Shown here one piece after another: positions 1 through 15,407 of a DNA stretch of 64,000 nucleotides. Origin of the DNA: Ziziphus jujuba. Taxonomy: Eukaryota > Streptophyta > Magnoliopsida > Rosales > Rhamnaceae. Each line of letters begins with the position of its first letter. Positions within the stretch are counted from its first letter, which is position 1. Made by a program: the position numbers and the translations under genes. The notes below the pieces were generated by a model. It was not told the origin of the DNA and searched no databases. It saw only the letters and a list, made by a program, of their open reading frames with translations. The stretch lies in assembly GCF_031755915.1 (NCBI RefSeq), contig NC_083388.1, positions 28,365,001 through 28,429,000 of the forward strand. The letters run 5' to 3'.

Positions 1-1730
1 TTCTCTCAAAACCCTCACTATTCGCTCCGTTGGAAATGTTCCCCTTTTAAAACATTTTCACAAAACCCGATATTTGTACTTCCCAAAAACCAAGGGATCA
101 AACCATTTGATAAACAATAAATAATAAATACCCCAATATATAATTAAAATGTAATAAATTATAATAAGTAATTTTTGAACACCTTTAGGGTTTGAAACTT
201 TATCTGAAAATTACACCTGACGCACCATACCATATACTAGTGATGCCCTCCAATACCCAGCGTCCCGAGCACCGATTGGCGGAGAGATTAAAGAGAGAAA
301 CTTGCAAACGGCACTTCGGCGTCCCGACAATACCGCTGCTGAAACCATCATCCTGGCCAAGGGAGGGGCGGCTGTTGCCAATATCAAACTTGCCTGCCCA
401 GTCCAATGGCAACCACGGGAGAAATAATACTTGCGCGCTAAACCACATAATACTTGCGCGCTACCACGTGTCCATACACCAGAACACCAATACTGTATAA
501 GTGCATCTAAAACAATTATTATTAACCAACCGTACCGTTTTCCAAAATTACCGTGGGAAATATATCAAAATTTCACACTTACCATCCCACATATTTTTAT
601 TTAACAAACCGGTACGAAAATATCGATAACAAATAAACCACAATTTTCTTGAAGTACGAGGTTCAACAATAAAAATACCGCGGGCATAATTTATAAAATT
701 TAACCAAATATTTTCATAAAATATTTAACCCAATTATGCCCGAAAATAATACTTAAAACCACATACGATTATTACCGAAATATACTTTGCTCATGCATAA
801 TAAATAAATTAAACCACAATAAAACCATAACCAAATTGTACCACATGAGCATAATTTAAATACCAATTAAACATAATTAATTGCCCAAAAAAGATATAAA
901 ATCCAGACACAATCAATTACTGAAAATACTTGCTCATGTGTAATAAATACCATTTAATCACAATAAAATAATAATCGGGAATTTCTTAATGACCCCCAAA
1001 TTTCCGTTTAGCACTAATGGATAAATATATATAAAATAATATTTTTCCCGATTATATTTAAAATATGCCACATGAGCACAAATTACAGATATCAAATAAA
1101 CACCAAATAAATATAATAAATTGTCCAAAATATTTTTAAAGGTGGGTCACTCACCTGGAGCACGCAATTAAACCATGATCCACCATGGGATCAATTCCAT
1201 GACTCACCCGTGCTCCTAGAACAAAATTCACACACAGTTAAATAAATTAATATTTTAATCGGATAATTAATACCCGGTACCCGGGGAGGTCAAACACAAA
1301 CGTTATCCAAAATTGACAAATTATATGTCTATGGAAAGCTTGTGAGATGAGGATCCCATTACCGACCTCCATTGAGTTCAATTCGACCGGCGGTGGCCGG
1401 AATTTGGTCGGAAAGATTCGGCCGGTTTTAATCCCTTCGTATCTTGCAAATCGACGGGAGTTGAGTTAATTGGAGCTCAGAATCGGACTCAGAGGGTCCA
1501 AATTAGTGGGAAAGGACCGGTTGCACGACCGGTGGCTGTCGGAAAATGGCCAAACTGGCGACACACCGGCCGCCGGCGTTGGAGGCCGATCCCGGCTCGT
1601 CCGCTGGCCATTCGGCCGAAGATTTGGCCGCCGGTGTCACCAGCTGCGGGCTTTCACGTCGGCCGGCGCGTGCGTGGTTCCGGTGGCTGGAAAATGTGCA
1701 GCAGGGAGAGAGAGAGAGACGGGCGGTGGA

Positions 1731-1762
<32 letters not shown>

Positions 1763-2449
1763 AAAAGAAGAAGAAGGAGAGGATCGGGCCCTGGCCCTTT
1801 TTTTCCCACGTGGGGAAAAGAAAAGAAAAAGAAAAAGAAAAGAAAAAGGAAAGAAAAAGAAAAAGAAAAAGGAAAATTAAAAATAATTAAATAATTAAAT
1901 AATAATATTATTATTTAAAATAATAATAAAAATAATAATAAAAATAATTTGATATTACACATGGTTGACATGTGGCTTCTCAACATGGTGACACATGGTC
2001 ACCTTCATTAAGTCACACGTGACACATCGTTACATGTTTAAAAAATAATATTAAAATAATACGGTGTTTGAAAAACTCTACAGGTCCATAACTTTCAAAC
2101 CACATGTCCAAATCGGACGTGCCGCTAGTCTACGGACTCGTATCGATGAACACTTCACAACCATGCATGAGTCAAAGCTCAACTTTGCATGAATAAAAAG
2201 TCAACTCCGGCACCCCTTGGACAGTTTGGACCTCAACTTGTTTTGCTCATAACTTTCAAACCGTAGCTCCGTTTTGAACGTGCTACTAGTCTACGAACTC
2301 GTGCCAACGTGTACTTCGTAACGGTATCTCAGTCAACCTAGAATTCCAATCGGATCAAAAAGTCAACTTTTGACCCCTTGGTCAACGGTCAACAGTCAAT
2401 CTCGGTCAACGTGCAAAAATTCCGACATGGTTCGGGACGGGGTGTTACA
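1..2449 (-). mobile_element. Long LTR, left copy, cut by the window edge
   Basis: On the minus strand this starts with TGTAACACCCCG at 2449 and runs leftwards. It matches the plus-strand element at 57658-60532 over its whole length, and position 1 corresponds to about 60057 there, so roughly 475 bases lie outside the window. The first ~390 bases differ from the other copy at about 17 positions by eye, i.e. about 95% identity. It holds a purine tract (1731-1880) and no retroviral-type protein domain, so it is a solo LTR or the LTR of an element whose body lies off the left edge. It abuts the VPS37 remnant and probably removed that gene's last exons. No convincing gene lies inside; the lysine-rich reading frames at 1470-1894 come from the GAAA repeat. 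Confidence 0.8.
1731..1880. repeat. Purine-rich (GAAA)n-like tract inside the LTR
   Basis: A run of GAAA units (1731-1770) is followed by irregular AAAAG/GAAAA units (1817-1880). The equivalent pyrimidine tract occurs at about 58205-58340 in the other LTR copy. It creates lysine-rich spurious reading frames. Confidence 0.85.
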
Positions 2450-2499
2450 AAGAAACTGCACAATTCAAATTTCCAACTATAAATTATCATATTCTATAC

Positions 2500-3775
2500 C
2501 TTGAAGCCTTTAGAGAAGGGAAATAGGGGAACCAAACCTCAACATTTCTTCCTTTTGTCTCTCAAGCTCAATATAGCTTCTCCTCTACAGCAGCCAAGTC
2601 TGTTGTTCTCATAATTCTGCACCGTGTACCATACAAACAGGAGAAAATGTTTCACAATCAATACAATAATTTCGACACCACCTAAAGAAAGCAAGATAAA
2701 TATTACCTGATTTCTGAGCTCCATAATGTGCGGTTCCTTTTCCAAGTTCTCCCTGTGAGTTTAAATAAATTTAGGATCTGTTTTTCCATGCATAATTCAA
2801 TTGTGCTCTCTCCATGCATAATCCAATTGTGCATGACTAATATAGCAAAAACTAGTAGATAATAAGAAAAGAATAACTCGCTAGCTGCAGTCTTTCTTTG
2901 TGAATTTCATCTCTAAGCTGCTAATTGTCAAGTTGCAAAAAAAATATCTAGGAAAAATAATCAGAACATAGACTCAAGTATCACAATAGCGAAACTACTA
3001 TATATTGGGAAGGCATAAACCACCATGCTCATTAATAAACCATATAAATCAAGCACAAAAGTCATTGTATTAGCACAATACCCAATATTCACTAACAAGC
3101 GTTTTAAAAAGGGGTTGATGCATGCACTTTATGCACTTAAGTAGTACAGACAGATTTCCAACTGAGAGAAAAAGCTTATGTACATACATTATTTTGAATT
3201 TTAACTTGATCGAGCAAAAGTAAAAATTGATGGTATGCATCCTTATCAGACAAAAGCTTCCTTAACTTGTCAACACTAAAATATATCCAATGAAAAACAA
3301 GAGAATGATAAATATTAATCAATAATGTTTAACCAAACTGCAAAATAACATATCAAAATGAAACAAGAGAATGATAAATATTAATCAATAATGTCTAGCC
3401 CAACGGCAAAATAACATATCAAAGTGTAAAACGTAACAATAATCAAATTAAATATGAAGTTTATGACTTTTACAAAGACGATTAATATTTTCACAAATAG
3501 CAAAACAGATTATTTGTCAACTAGGCTTTAGAAAAATAAAATTAAATGACATAACAAATGTGTAAGTAGAAATTAGTTTTCTCTGCGTAATAGAAAGAGA
3601 AAGGAATAAGCAAGTGATGATAATACTATTAGAACAATTTGATAGAATACATGCTTGTCTAAAGATTAATTAACCTAGTTCCATGAAGTTATATGAGTAA
3701 TAAATATAAAATTTAGTCATGAGCATGAGCAACCTTACGTCTTATCCTTCAAAACAGCAATCACACTTGTTGCTT
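2500..3775 (-). pseudogene. VPS37: VPS37-like (ESCRT-I subunit) gene remnant
   Basis: Five consecutive exon-like pieces read on the minus strand match the plant VPS37 coiled-coil (Mod_r) region. They are about 3775-3739 (..VIAVLKDKT), 3275-3188 (VDKLRKLLSDKDAYHQF..), 2920-2878 (QLRDEIHKERLQLA), 2752-2707 (RENLEKEPHIMELRNQ) and 2616-2500 (..RTTDLAAVEEKL.., ELERQKEEML..). VPS37 is part of ESCRT-I in endosomal sorting. Splice sites between the pieces are mostly intact and phases join correctly up to 2707. The last piece is broken: its entry is out of frame, there is a +1 shift after EEKL, and a TAA stands where a Gln codon is expected. The N-terminus and the C-terminal half are missing, and the LTR end at 2449 lies just beyond the last piece. 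It is a dead fragment. The family call is from memory of conserved motifs. Confidence 0.62.
3295..3426. repeat. 66-bp direct tandem duplication
   Basis: Two adjacent 66-base units (3301-3366 and 3367-3426 with the shared AAACAA lead-in) differ at only a few positions. It lies between VPS37-like exons, in what was an intron. Confidence 0.85.
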
Positions 3776-4292
3776 TAGCAATTACACCCACAAACCATAC
3801 AATAGATGGTTTGGCTAACAAAAAAATTTATATTATCATAATTATCGAAAATTTGTATTATCATAATTTCTACACAAAACCACCAATAAACCCACTTCCT
3901 TTCTACACAAAATGACTAATAGAATATATTTGTATTGTATTCTATTTTCGCTCTATTACCTTCAATGCCCATCAAAAAGACCTCAGATTTTCTTCTCGTT
4001 GAAGCAAGCAACCAAAGTAGCAAGGCATACCATAATTATTCATTCCAACCCATATCCCAAGTGGCATATCAAATGTAGTCAAGCAATGAGTGGTATCAAA
4101 CACCACTGCATCACCAAATATCTTATATGACTTGATAGAAGATGCATATGACCAGACAATGTTCTATAGTTGCTTGTATCCTGCCAGCAAGCATATATAT
4201 ATATATATATATAAACATATATGATCATTTAGAAAAACTTTTACAACTTCATTTAAATACAAACGTCGAAGCAGAATTACAAGGACCTTTAC

Positions 4293-4402
4293 CTGATTCC
4301 AAATTGGTTCACCAGGAGGTTCAATGACTGTGGTTTCACTGTTCTTTTTGCTGCGTATGACTTGGTCCCCTAGGCTTAAAATAACGTATGGATCGGTCTT
4401 GC
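4293..4402 (-). pseudogene. Single C2-domain exon, tricalbin/NTMC2T5-like
   Basis: Bounded by ttccag and gtaaag on the minus strand, this 110-base open exon encodes KTDPYVILSLGDQVIRSKKN and ends with EPIWNQ. That is the calcium/lipid-binding loop region of a C2 domain. The RSKKNS.TTVI..PG.PIWNQ pattern is what I recall from the plant tricalbin-3/NTMC2T5 proteins, which sit at membrane contact sites. I found no neighbouring C2 exons between 3800 and 5000, so only this exon remains. The reading frame is open but cannot make a protein alone. It lies between the eL6 and VPS37 remnants in the same orientation. Confidence 0.5.
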
Positions 4403-5187
4403 CTGGAAAGAAAGTTCAAAACTAAAACTTCAAGAGGAACCAACAAGAGATATTTGGGTGAATATTAACCAGATATGTACATAAATATCAATGCAATCTA
4501 GTTAAGAATAATATGATGCAAAATTTCGAACAAACCACAAATCAGCTAAAAATCTAAAAGGAGCAAACATATCAATGACTAAAAGCTGCTAAATTTCACT
4601 AATACATAAAGCATAATGGAATTATCTTGTGAAATACATCTAGATAAAAGCATATGGTTGTTACCATAGAAGAAAAAATATGAAATGGTTTTCGATTTTC
4701 ATCTCCTAAATGCAGGGTGGAAGCATAAAAAGGAAAAAGAAATAGACATAACTGTTGTCCATTATCCTAATTGGAAAGAGAAAAACAATATGATCCCACA
4801 AAATGGTTAAAAAAGAACCTTCATTCTTGCAAATTAACATTTCCATAATTTTGCAAGACATGTGATAGCAAATGTAATAGATCAACAAAATGTCTATTAA
4901 AGAGAGTACTTGCATATGGTAATTTCAATTCAAAAATGCACATTCCACTATCTGGAAAAGAAAACTTTGAACCGAACTGTTAAGAATAGTTGAAATGAAC
5001 AAATATATATAAAAAATAAAATAAAAAATAAAAACACATAATTTAATTCCTATTTATAGCAATCGAATACTCATTTCTAGTCACGGGAAAATAAACACAA
5101 AAACAAAACAAAAAAAAAAAACAAAAACAAAAGCAAGAACATTTGGCAATTTATTGGAAGCAAAAAAAAAAAAAAAAAAAGTCTTAC

Positions 5188-5650
5188 CCACCAGAAGCAA
5201 GCCAGATGAAAGTTGCTTCAGGAATACAACTCTCTTCCCTTTAAATCTCCCAGCCAACACAATCAACACCGTCTCCGGTGTAATACTCATCCTGAAAAGC
5301 TCACAGACCCAATTAACAAAGCAACGAAAGCCAAATAACATGTAGCCAAAATGCATTAGATAGATTATTTAAAAAAAAAAAAAAAAAAAAACCTTTTTGG
5401 AATTGAATTTGAGCTTGGTGGGCTTGTGCTTGCTCTTGTTGACAAGCAGTTTCTTGACATCATCAGCGGGGTAGAACTTGGGAGGTTTTTGAGGTGGGTT
5501 CTCTGCGGCAGGCTTCGGATCGTGACGAGGGAAAAAGCCGCCTTTTTTGGCCTTGATAGCCAAAGTCCTCTCTTGTGATACATTTTAGAACTTGAATACT
5601 TGGTGACCGGAGAGATGAAACGAGGCTGTTTGGCAAAAGGGCAACCAAGT
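5188..5650 (-). pseudogene. RPL6: Ribosomal protein eL6 (60S L6) gene fragment
   Basis: Two exon-like pieces on the minus strand encode the N-terminal half of plant eL6. About 5650-5393 reads [14 protein letters not shown] and then, in another frame, [27 protein letters not shown]. Then 5291-5188 reads [30 protein letters not shown]. One base is missing after GLW, which breaks the frame. A ~100-base intron starting GT plus a T-run is retained, so this is a genomic rather than a processed copy. The C-terminal half, which should follow LLLV, is not found downstream. It is therefore a truncated, frameshifted pseudogene. Poly-A/T runs (5161-5180, 5371-5391) flank the pieces. Confidence 0.7.
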
Positions 5651-5735
5651 GAAGAAAGCTTTATGAATGAGAAAAAATGAGCCAGCTTTGAAGGAAGGGT
5701 GATGAAGGAGAAGAGAAAAATCGGGTGAAGAAAAG

Positions 5736-5749
<14 letters not shown>

Positions 5750-5781
<32 letters not shown>
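5750..5781. repeat. (TA)n microsatellite
   Basis: About 16 TA units follow an A-run. Many similar TA tracts occur in the window, for example at 6426-6452, 8828-8846, 34755-34792, 44798-44820, 57129-57175 and 57361-57400. Confidence 0.9.
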
Positions 5782-5784
<3 letters not shown>

Positions 5785-5934
5785 ATTTGGATATAAAAGT
5801 ATTTGGAGATTGTTAAAAATTAAAAAAGTAGAAAAAAAAATAAATAAAAGGGTAAAAATCATTAAGCTCATTCTACGAGGATATTAGGATTTTAGGCTAA
5901 ATTCTCTGACATAGAATTTTTTTTTTATTTTTTT

Positions 5935-6422
5935 TTTTGCTGAAGCGGCTAAGGTGACCCAGCCTAAACTAGTATGTTACTGGGTTGAAATACTTGGAAG
6001 CCCAACACTTGGTTTGTCGGGCTTTGGTAAGTATTATAAACAGTAGGCTAAATTGAACTGCTCATCCACAAAATAATTGGGTCATCAGGTGGTTGGGTGG
6101 GCCTACTCTCGACCATTAGCAGAATACAAACTGGAGGGCATTAATCAATGCTCAAAGTTCTATATGGTAATGGTAGTGCCCAGGTATTTCAATACGCTCA
6201 AAGTTCCATATATTAACATTTCGATGAAAAAATATAAATTACCCATAATTTGTTTTTTGGTAAATATTATATATATATATATTACCCATCTAATATATCA
6301 TCTTTAGCCATGATTTATTATGATCTAAACAGATTGATTCTCAACTATATATATATATATATTACCCATCTAATATCTCATCTTTAGCCATGATTTATTA
6401 TGATCTAAACAGATTGATTCTC

Positions 6423-6459
<37 letters not shown>

Positions 6460-6622
6460 TACTAGACTTATCATCCAAAATTCCCATAAATCATAAAGTT
6501 GGGTGTTTGTTTTATAAAAACCTAACCATCCAAAATTGAAGTCAAGTGCTCGCAGTGCAGCGTTCTTGTGGTGCCTTGCGTTGGAATATGGCACAAGCCA
6601 AGGGGACACCAATGTTATCCGG
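5935..6622. repeat. Duplicated block copied from GH1 intron 8/exon 8
   Basis: This stretch matches about 33595-34165, which is intron 8 plus most of exon 8 of GH1 gene D. Shared elements include TGACCCAG...CTGGGTTGAAATAC, GGTTTGTCGGGCTT, the TA tract and the exon-8 remnant. The copy breaks off at 6622 inside exon 8. It also contains its own 80-base tandem duplication (6281-6360 and 6361-6440). Confidence 0.8.
6531..6622 (-). pseudogene. Stray GH1 exon 8 fragment
   Basis: The minus strand reads [20 protein letters not shown] and then LRALDFNFGW, the same as exon 8 of gene D apart from single changes. The donor at its end is GT (gttagg). The upstream part of the exon is lost at 6622, where the sequence switches to a repeat also seen near 53533. 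No other GH1 exons adjoin it, so it is an orphan exon. Confidence 0.8.
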
Positions 6623-6725
6623 CTCAGCAAAGTGGCAAACTTATCCTCTTTCTGTATGTTTCCTCTGTTTCTCTACGCTTCGAAGATTTTTCTCCAAATT
6701 GGCAAATGGTAGATATTGACGGTGA
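6622..6725. repeat. ~100-bp dispersed repeat, copy 1
   Basis: TCAGCAAAGTGGCAAACTTA followed by CTCTTTCTGTATGTTTCC recurs at 53533-53630 with a few differences. The function is unknown. Confidence 0.75.
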
Positions 6726-7918
6726 ACCACCCGTATGAGTCTCTTGACTCTCCTTTCCTTTTCTCTCTACGCTAGATCTTTCATCCAAAGAGCTAGGTTG
6801 ATGAAAACATGAAACACAGAAAATAAAAATCAATATGGATGAAGTTCAGCCCCAGTGTACAAATTGGTTAAGCATTTAGCAAAATAGGTCTGACCAGAGT
6901 CTTTGTTCGTTCCCCTTTGTTTTTCTGGGTGAGTATAATTTGTATAAACCAAACAGACAAATTTTGCTTCTTTTGCTCTCTCTCTCTCTCTTTTTTTTTT
7001 TTTTTTTTCTCCCTCTTGACCTTTTTAGGATCCAAACGGATCCTAATCAATCTCTTCTAATTAAATTAATTAATTATTCTGATTGACAATGACACCGGTA
7101 TCTTCTTAATATGATTCATTTTTTAAAGGAAATTTTATTTTATTGAAGACAGATCATAAAGAGCTTACATCTCCAAGAATGGTAGAAAAGAACAATGATA
7201 TTTATATATATATGTATATATATATTAAAACTTTTTTGAGTGAAGTTGAAAATATTATAAGTCTGATAAATGAAATTGATCGTTGATATTAGCTACCCAT
7301 GTCGAAAAGAACCATGATATTAAACTGATAAAGAAATGGAAAAAAGTTTGGTAAATATCTTCAACTTCAAGCTTGGTAAATATAGCGTTCAGGTTTTCAG
7401 ATGGCAGTTTTTTTAGTTGGATTGTAGAAGAGGCTGATTTGGAGTTTATAATAAGGTAATAAGTTTTTGTTTCTATCGAATTATTATTATTATTATTATT
7501 ATATATTTTTTCGTTTTTAAATATTCTTTTAATTATGAAGATTCTTTTTTGATATATATTCTTTGAAGAATATCCTTTGTTTTCAGTTGATCGAAAAAAC
7601 AAATTTCTTTAAGTGGTATAATTGAAGAAGGAATAAAAGCGTGGCTAAAAGAAGAAACAAGGACAGATTCAAATCCAAACAGCACATGAACATTATTTAA
7701 GTGATCGCTCAACAATAACTTCAACTGATACGTTTATAAAAAGATAAAATACTTTAATTTATCTAATCTTGAGGATAAGGATTGTTGGGAGAGTTACATG
7801 AAAGAAGGATTATTGGAGAGCTTTTATTCCTCAGATAGCTTCCGTAGGATTAGTGTTGAAGAGCGAGCGAGCGAGCGAGCGAGCTTATTGGATCATTATT
7901 AATAATATTTGTTCATGA
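6726..7918. other. Intergenic, no gene recognised
   Basis: AT-rich sequence between the repeat and GH1 pseudogene A. It has a T/CT-run (6970-7010), a short (ATT)n (7480-7500) and (GAGC)n at about 7859-7884. No reading frame with recognisable protein features was seen. Confidence 0.6.
7859..7884. repeat. (GAGC)n microsatellite
   Basis: Six consecutive GAGC/GCGA units lie about 35 bases beyond the stop codon of GH1 pseudogene A. Confidence 0.85.
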
Positions 7919-11701
<3,783 letters not shown>

Positions 11702-11857
11702 ATTTAATCAATTTGTTATACTAGCTAGTTCTACTGGTTGAGGATTTCTGGTCCTTCTCTTTACATATATATATATATACACATATAGAGCCCCAAATCA
11801 ACCAGGTTTCAAAATTAATTACACATAAATCTATATATATAGATATATATATATATA

Positions 11858-12260
11858 CAGAGAGGCTAGCATGAGGACCGACCCATGGGTTATATGCGGA
11901 CCAAACATGTGATGAAATTTCCTGCCCTTCGATTTGCACTGCTGGCATCTACGGCCCACCTTCAAAGCAACTCTCACGTGAGAATGACTAGCCAAATTTC
12001 CCCTGAGCCCTTCCCGCTCTCATCAGCTCGAAAGGACTTTGCCAAAATTTCCAATCGCACCAGCAGCAACCAGCCAAAAATTCCCAATCGCACCAGTAGC
12101 AACCAGCCAAAAATTACCAATCGCACCAGCAGCAACCAGCATTGCCATCCTTGCAAACCCACCAGATCGTACCACCATTGCCACAGCATTGCCATCTTGG
12201 AAACGCACCTGCTCGCACCACGATTGCCACCCTTCTCTGTACCCACCAGCTCATAATCTT
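11858..12260 (+). repeat. Left inverted arm of the composite element
   Basis: The arm begins at CAGAG after a TA tract. The terminal ~55 bases match the right arm closely. The remainder is diverged but keeps CTCACGTGAGAAT (about 11975-11987) and CCAAAAT. It contains a 33-base minisatellite (12034-12145). Confidence 0.65.
12034..12145. repeat. 33-bp minisatellite, three copies
   Basis: The unit CAATCGCACCAGCAGCAACC plus AGCCAAAAATTC repeats at about 12051, 12084 and 12117 with small changes. It accounts for the overlapping reading frames on both strands here. Confidence 0.85.
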
Positions 12261-12715
12261 CTACTCTGCATGTCTATATTCTGGCTCTTCGTATCTGTGA
12301 GTGAGTGAGTTTATGTTTTGTAATTTTTTTTTCATTCTGTTTTTTATGTTGGTGATTTTATGTAGTCTTGCATAATTGAAATTGTTAAATGTGGGATTGT
12401 GATTTGGGTTGAGAAATAACTTGAACGAAGGCCAATCTTTATGATGATTTTTGAAAATTTAGAAAATGATACTTTTCGCAGAAAAAGCATAAATGTATGC
12501 ATGTTGTTTTTCTTTCCTGGTGTATAAATACCACTGTTCACGCATACTGTTCATTGTGTAATAATCAATTCACTTAGTCTATCATAATACTAACACGAAA
12601 GAGATATTTACACCACTTGTTTTTGGGGTATACGAATGGCCAATCCATGCATGCTATACAAGAGAAAATAAGTTTTTTATAATTGGAATACAAAGTAATT
12701 CTATTTTGTAATTCC

Positions 12716-12747
<32 letters not shown>

Positions 12748-13299
12748 TAAAGACATATGTATATATATCCTTGAATAAGAACTTTAAATAATTATAATCC
12801 TCTTAATATGCATGAAACATAGAGTTAATAGATTAAATTGATAATTATTTTTATTCTAATAGCCTTTGCGTAGATTTGTTAACCTCTCATTGATTAAAGA
12901 GTTATGTATCAATATTTTTGTTTCCCTTTATCTAGCAAAGATGTAATTATTTTATTGTTTTGCAACTTATATTTTTCATTTTTATATGTACTATTAACCT
13001 TTTTGAACCCCATGATTCAGATTTATTTATTTATTTTTTCTGTTGATGCACGCATATTTGTTTCTTTCATTATAAAGTGTGCTGGATCAGCAACCATAAT
13101 GCAAACTCGGCAGAATTTGGCTGAAGTGCCTTTATTTTTGCAATATTTTTCTCTTCTATTTAGAAACTAAACTTTCTTAAAATAAAAGATATTACCACCT
13201 CTCATGATGGTTTTGCTTTGCCATCTACCAGGTTACAAATTGATCAATAAGAAGCTGGTTTGAGTGTAGAATAGTTGGAAGCAAATTCAGATTGGAAAC
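12261..13299. other. Leader region upstream of the FAR1-like gene
   Basis: AT-rich. It holds (AC)n at 12723-12748 and a CTGTTCACGCATACTGTTCA motif at 12534-12553 that recurs at 16444-16463 and in inverted form in the GAACAGT repeats. The segment just before the FAR1-like frame repeats TGAGTGTAGAA.AGTTGGAAG (13260 and 13302). It is probably the 5' UTR or intron of the transposase gene, and no other gene is seen. Confidence 0.5.
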
Positions 13300-15407
13300 A
13301 TGAGTGTAGAACAGTTGGAAGCAAATTCAGATTGTAGACAAGTTGAAGACATATCCTTGCTGTCACATTCAAAATCCGTGGATGACGTTTACATTCCCCA
13401 AGTGGCCGAAAACTGCAAACCAAAGGTTGGACAAAAGTTTGAATCGATAGATGGGGCACATGAGTTCTACATCAAATATGCAAAAGAGGCGGGGTTTAGT
13501 GTTCGTAGCAGTTCGACTAAGAGATGTAAAGGTGCGGAAGAAGTTGTCTGGAAAGAATTTGTGTGTTTTAAGGAAGGAGTATCTTCTATAAAGGACGGTG
13601 AGAGAAAAATGTGTCGGGGGATGACAAGAGAAAATTGTAAAGCTAAACTTGCCATGGTTAGGTCAAAAACGGGAAAATTTGTCATCGCCGTATTTGTTGA
13701 AGAACATAGTCATCCATTATCAACCCCTCGAAGAGTGCATTTATTGAGATCACATCGTAGTGTGTCTGAAGCCAAGAAGTCACTAACTTTGTAGTTTTCA
13801 GCAGCAAATGTGCCAACTCATCAACAAATAAGCATTCTTGAATTTGAAGCTGGAGGTATAGAGAATATTGGGTGTACAAAGAAGGATATATATAACCATG
13901 AAGCTAAGGTGTGGAATGAATTAAGAGGACAAGATGCAGAACTTTTAAAGGAATATTTCCTAACCGAGCAAGAAAAGGATCCATGCTTCTTTTTTAAAAT
14001 AGATGTAGATGATGATGGTAAATTGAAGCGTTGTTTTTGGGCTGATTCGGTGTCTAGAAGAGCTTATGGATGTTTTGGTGATGTAGTTGTATTTGATACA
14101 ACTTACAACACTAATCAATATGGTATGATATTTGCACCCTTGGTGGGGGTGAACAATCATGGTCAAACGGTGCTTTTTGCATGTGCCTTTTTAAGTGATG
14201 AAAAAACAGAATCATTTGTTTGGTTGTTTGAGCTATTAAAGGATAGCATGCCGACGAACAACCCAAAAATGATCATTACCGATCAAGATCCTACAATGAC
14301 AAAGGCTATAGTTCAGAGCTTACCGAATACATTTCATAGGTATTGTAGTTGGCACATACTTGAAAAGTTCTCTAATTATTTAAATGTGATCACCTATAGA
14401 GATTTTTATAAGGACTTCCAACAATGCATTTGGGAATCAGAATGCCCTGAAAAGTTTGAAAGAAAATGGGTGACTACCATCGAGAAGGCAAGCCTAGATA
14501 ACAATGATTGGTTAAAATCAATATTTGAGCTATGTTTAAGATGGGTGCCTGCATATGTTAACCATATATTCTCAGCTGGAATGTCAAGTAGCCAACGTGC
14601 GGAAAGCTCCCATTCATTTTTCAAGAAATATATTTCGAAGAGAAACTTATTGATGGATTTCATACTTCGATTTAATAGGGCATTTGCACATCAACGTCAC
14701 GAAGAGTTAGGGGCTGATCACGTTGATATTAATGAGAAGCTTGTTTTGAAATTGCCATTGGAAATGGAAGAGCAAATGGCTGAGATTTACACATGCAAGA
14801 TTTTTCTTAAGTTTCAAGATGAGTTGTGGAATAGCTTAGTAATAATGCCACAATTTGTTTGTGAAAATACTACACACAAAATGTATGTGGTCAAGAGTAG
14901 TCCAAAAGAACGTGTTCGTAGAGTGCGGGAAATTGCTTATGATAAAGAATTGGACTTTGCATCTTGTACATGTAAGAAGTTTGAGGTGCAAAATGTCAAA
15001 TAATAACCGATAAGCAAGGTGTTGAGATAGGTGGACAGCGTAGTTCAATGTTGACTTGATGAGCTAAACTATTCCAACTTGCTTCGGAAGTCATTGATAA
15101 AGCCATAATATATGAAGAGGCAAGTGTAATTGTGAATGATGGTCTTCAAAGTTTGCTAGGCAAGATTGAATCCATAGTTAGCAACACGAAAAGTGGAGGC
15201 ATTTCTGAAAAAGGTAGCACTGCTCATGACTATGAGGCTTTGAAAGACCCATCTGCTGTGAGGGCAAAAGGATGCGGACAAAGATTAAAAAGGCGAAAGG
15301 AGAAGGCAACAAATGCCGCAAAGTATAGAGGTCGATGTTGCAATGGATGTGGAAAAATTGGGCAATCGCACGACAAAAGAAACTGTCCGCTCCTCAACAA
15401 TCCGTAA
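13300..15407 (+). pseudogene. FAR1/FRS-type MULE transposase-like gene, broken
   Basis: The first 165 codons carry an N-terminal FAR1 DNA-binding domain (GAHEFYIKYAKEAGFSVR ... VFVEEHSHPL). An in-frame TAG at 13792-13794 interrupts it, but the same frame continues to 15000. That continuation holds the MULE transposase domain with acidic positions in VVFDTTYNTNQYG and MIITDQDPTMTKA, then YCSWHI and SSQRAESSHSFFKKY. The SWIM zinc finger starts (CTCKKFE) but is deleted straight after, with TAA TAA at 15001-15006 and TGATGA at 15057-15062. A shifted frame then continues to 15407 with RAKGCGQRLK and a CCHC zinc knuckle (CNGCGKIGQSHDKRNC). This is the order of plant FAR1-RELATED SEQUENCE proteins, which derive from Mutator-like transposases. 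Within its TIR-bounded element it is more likely a transposase than a light-signalling FRS gene. It is non-functional as read. Confidence 0.8.

Noticed and set aside
1470..1894. Overlapping Lys/Glu/Arg-rich reading frames
   Set aside because: Produced by the GAAA purine tract inside the LTR; three frames are open at once with no domain.
11974..12256. Several frames on both strands with VATGAIGNFWL-like repeats
   Set aside because: Translation of a 33-base minisatellite in the left arm of the transposon.
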